Assembly: GCA_017885485.1 (NCBI GenBank)
Contig: JAFNFZ010000091.1
Coordinates: 1 to 5,326 of the forward strand
Direction of reading: 5' to 3'
Length of the DNA: 5,326 nt
Origin: Chloroflexota bacterium
Lineage (GTDB): Bacteria > Chloroflexota > Dehalococcoidia > UBA2247 > RBG-13-53-26
Numbering within the stretch: position 1 is the first letter of the stretch; every line of letters begins with the position of its first letter. Position numbers and translations under genes: made by a program. The notes beneath the pieces were generated by a model. That model did no database searches, was not told the DNA's origin, and was given only the letters and a program-made list of their open reading frames with translations. This document shows positions 4,459 to 5,326 of the stretch, piece by piece.

Positions 4459-5326
4459 ATCCTTCAACTCTGATAAGATTGCATACCTCCCTGACCACAG
4501 AGAGCTTCTCCATTTCACTCAGGGACTGCTGCATGAATTGCTCCCGGGCCGGATGGGTCATAATCACTATCTCCGCAGTCTGAGTCGCATCATCCGCTTC
4601 TTTCTGGATGACAGAGGCAATGCTGATCGAGCGATCACCAAGGATCTTGGCTATCTGGGCCAGAACCCCGGGACTATCAGCAATACTCATCCTGAGGTAG
4701 TAGCAGGTCTCCAGCTCCGATATGGGCCTTATCACCATGGGTTGGGGCGGTCTCGGCCTTGCACCACCCTTCTCACCAGCGCATATGGCCCGTCCAGTGT
4801 CAATAACATCTGAGATAATCGCACTGGCGGTAGGTTGTGCACCAGCTCCTCTTCCATAGAAAATCAACTTACCCACCAGGTCTCCCTCTATTTGGACGGC
4901 GTTGTAAACACCGTCTACCTTGGCCAGGAGGAATTCCATGGGAATGAAGACCGGGTGCACCCTCGCCTCAACAGCCCCGTCTCTCTTCTTGGCAATGGCC
5001 AGAAGCTTGATTTCATAGCCCAGCTCTTTGGCATAACGGAAGTCCACTTCGCACAGGCGGGATATGCCCTGGCAGTAGATGTCTTCAGGGCGAACAACGG
5101 CATGAAACGCCACAGTAGCCAGGATGGCCAGCTTGTAGGCAGCATCCCTCCCCTCGATATCGTTGGCAGCATCTGCCTCGGCATATCCCAACTCCTGGGC
5201 CTTCCTCAGAGCAACGTCGAAACCCATCCTCTCACTGGACATCCTGGTAAGGATGTAGTTCGTCGTCCCGTTAATGATGGCGTAAATGGTGGCTATGTCA
5301 TTGGCCAGCAGACCGCGATGGAGAGG
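4457..5326 (-). CDS. hom: Homoserine dehydrogenase, C-terminal 289 residues (5' end outside window)
   Basis: Hom reduces aspartate 4-semialdehyde to homoserine with NAD(P)H, the branch point to threonine, methionine and isoleucine. The reading frame stays open to the right edge, so the first ATG in view (5242) is internal. The 28 residues before it include G-L-x-A-N and I-I-N-G-T-T-N-Y-I-L, the conserved substrate-domain motif. The nucleotide-binding Rossmann domain, roughly the first 140 residues, is missing only because the window ends. Counting from the edge, the signature A-E50-A-D-A-A-N-D-I-E-G-R-D61-A-A-Y-K65 carries the catalytic Asp and Lys. R-G-A-G-A-Q-P-T-A-S follows near 159-168. 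The last 80 or so residues form an ACT domain (Y-Y-L-R-M-S-I-A-D-S-P-G-V-L-A-Q-I), which in this family usually mediates threonine feedback inhibition. The usual Pro in the signature (E-A-D-P) is Ala here. It is the first visible gene of the hom, zinc ribbon, thrC, folE set. Confidence 0.96.
   Translation of the reverse strand, partial: PLHRGLLANDIATIYAIINGTTNYILTRMSSERMGFDVALRKAQELGYAEADAANDIEGRDAAYKLAILATVAFHAVVRPEDIYCQGISRLCEVDFRYAKELGYEIKLLAIAKKRDGAVEARVHPVFIPMEFLLAKVDGVYNAVQIEGDLVGKLIFYGRGAGAQPTASAIISDVIDTGRAICAGEKGGARPRPPQPMVIRPISELETCYYLRMSIADSPGVLAQIAKILGDRSISIASVIQKEADDATQTAEIVIMTHPAREQFMQQSLSEMEKLSVVREVCNLIRVEG

Noticed and set aside
5240..5242. ATG at 5242 as the start of homoserine dehydrogenase
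   Set aside because: The frame upstream is open to the window edge and encodes the conserved I-N-G-T-T-N motif, so this Met is internal.

Overview
The window is ordinary, gene-dense, moderately GC-rich bacterial chromosome carrying housekeeping biosynthesis genes. There are no mobile elements, CRISPR arrays or RNA genes that I can see. The gene content fits a Chloroflexota (Dehalococcoidia-like) bacterium: a separate homoserine dehydrogenase with a C-terminal ACT domain next to a short actinobacterial/Chloroflexi-type threonine synthase, a Zn-type GTP cyclohydrolase I, a fused NAD(P)HX repair enzyme, and a small lineage-type helical protein. This placement is an inference from remembered family resemblance, not from a search.

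Layout. Bases 1-175 hold the start of a type III pantothenate kinase gene (coaX) that is broken by a perfect 48-bp inverted repeat (1-48 against 104-151). Reading the minus strand from 175 gives CoaX codons 1-24. Reading the plus strand from base 1 gives CoaX codons 9 to about 43. The two halves face each other, a fold-back that most simply reads as a chimeric read or assembly hairpin at a contig end. Bases 176-1759 (minus) encode bifunctional NnrE/NnrD, whose TAG stop abuts the coaX ATG. Bases 1760-1932 form a divergent regulatory region with one extended -10 promoter in each direction. Bases 1933-2520 (plus) encode an uncharacterised 195-residue helical protein. It converges, 10 bp apart, with folE (2531-3094, minus).

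Upstream of folE on the minus strand lie thrC (3173-4222), a 68-residue zinc-ribbon protein (4239-4445) and the C-terminal two thirds of homoserine dehydrogenase (4457-5326, running off the right edge). Transcription order is therefore hom, zinc ribbon, thrC, folE. Hom and ThrC catalyse the flanking steps of threonine synthesis from aspartate semialdehyde (homoserine kinase is not in view). FolE starts folate/pterin synthesis. NnrED repairs damaged NAD(P)H, and CoaX commits pantothenate to coenzyme A. The common theme is cofactor and amino-acid housekeeping.

I found no convincing new biological system. The items most worth a second look are the coaX fold-back, the small zinc-ribbon gene between hom and thrC, and the unknown helical protein with its own strong promoter.
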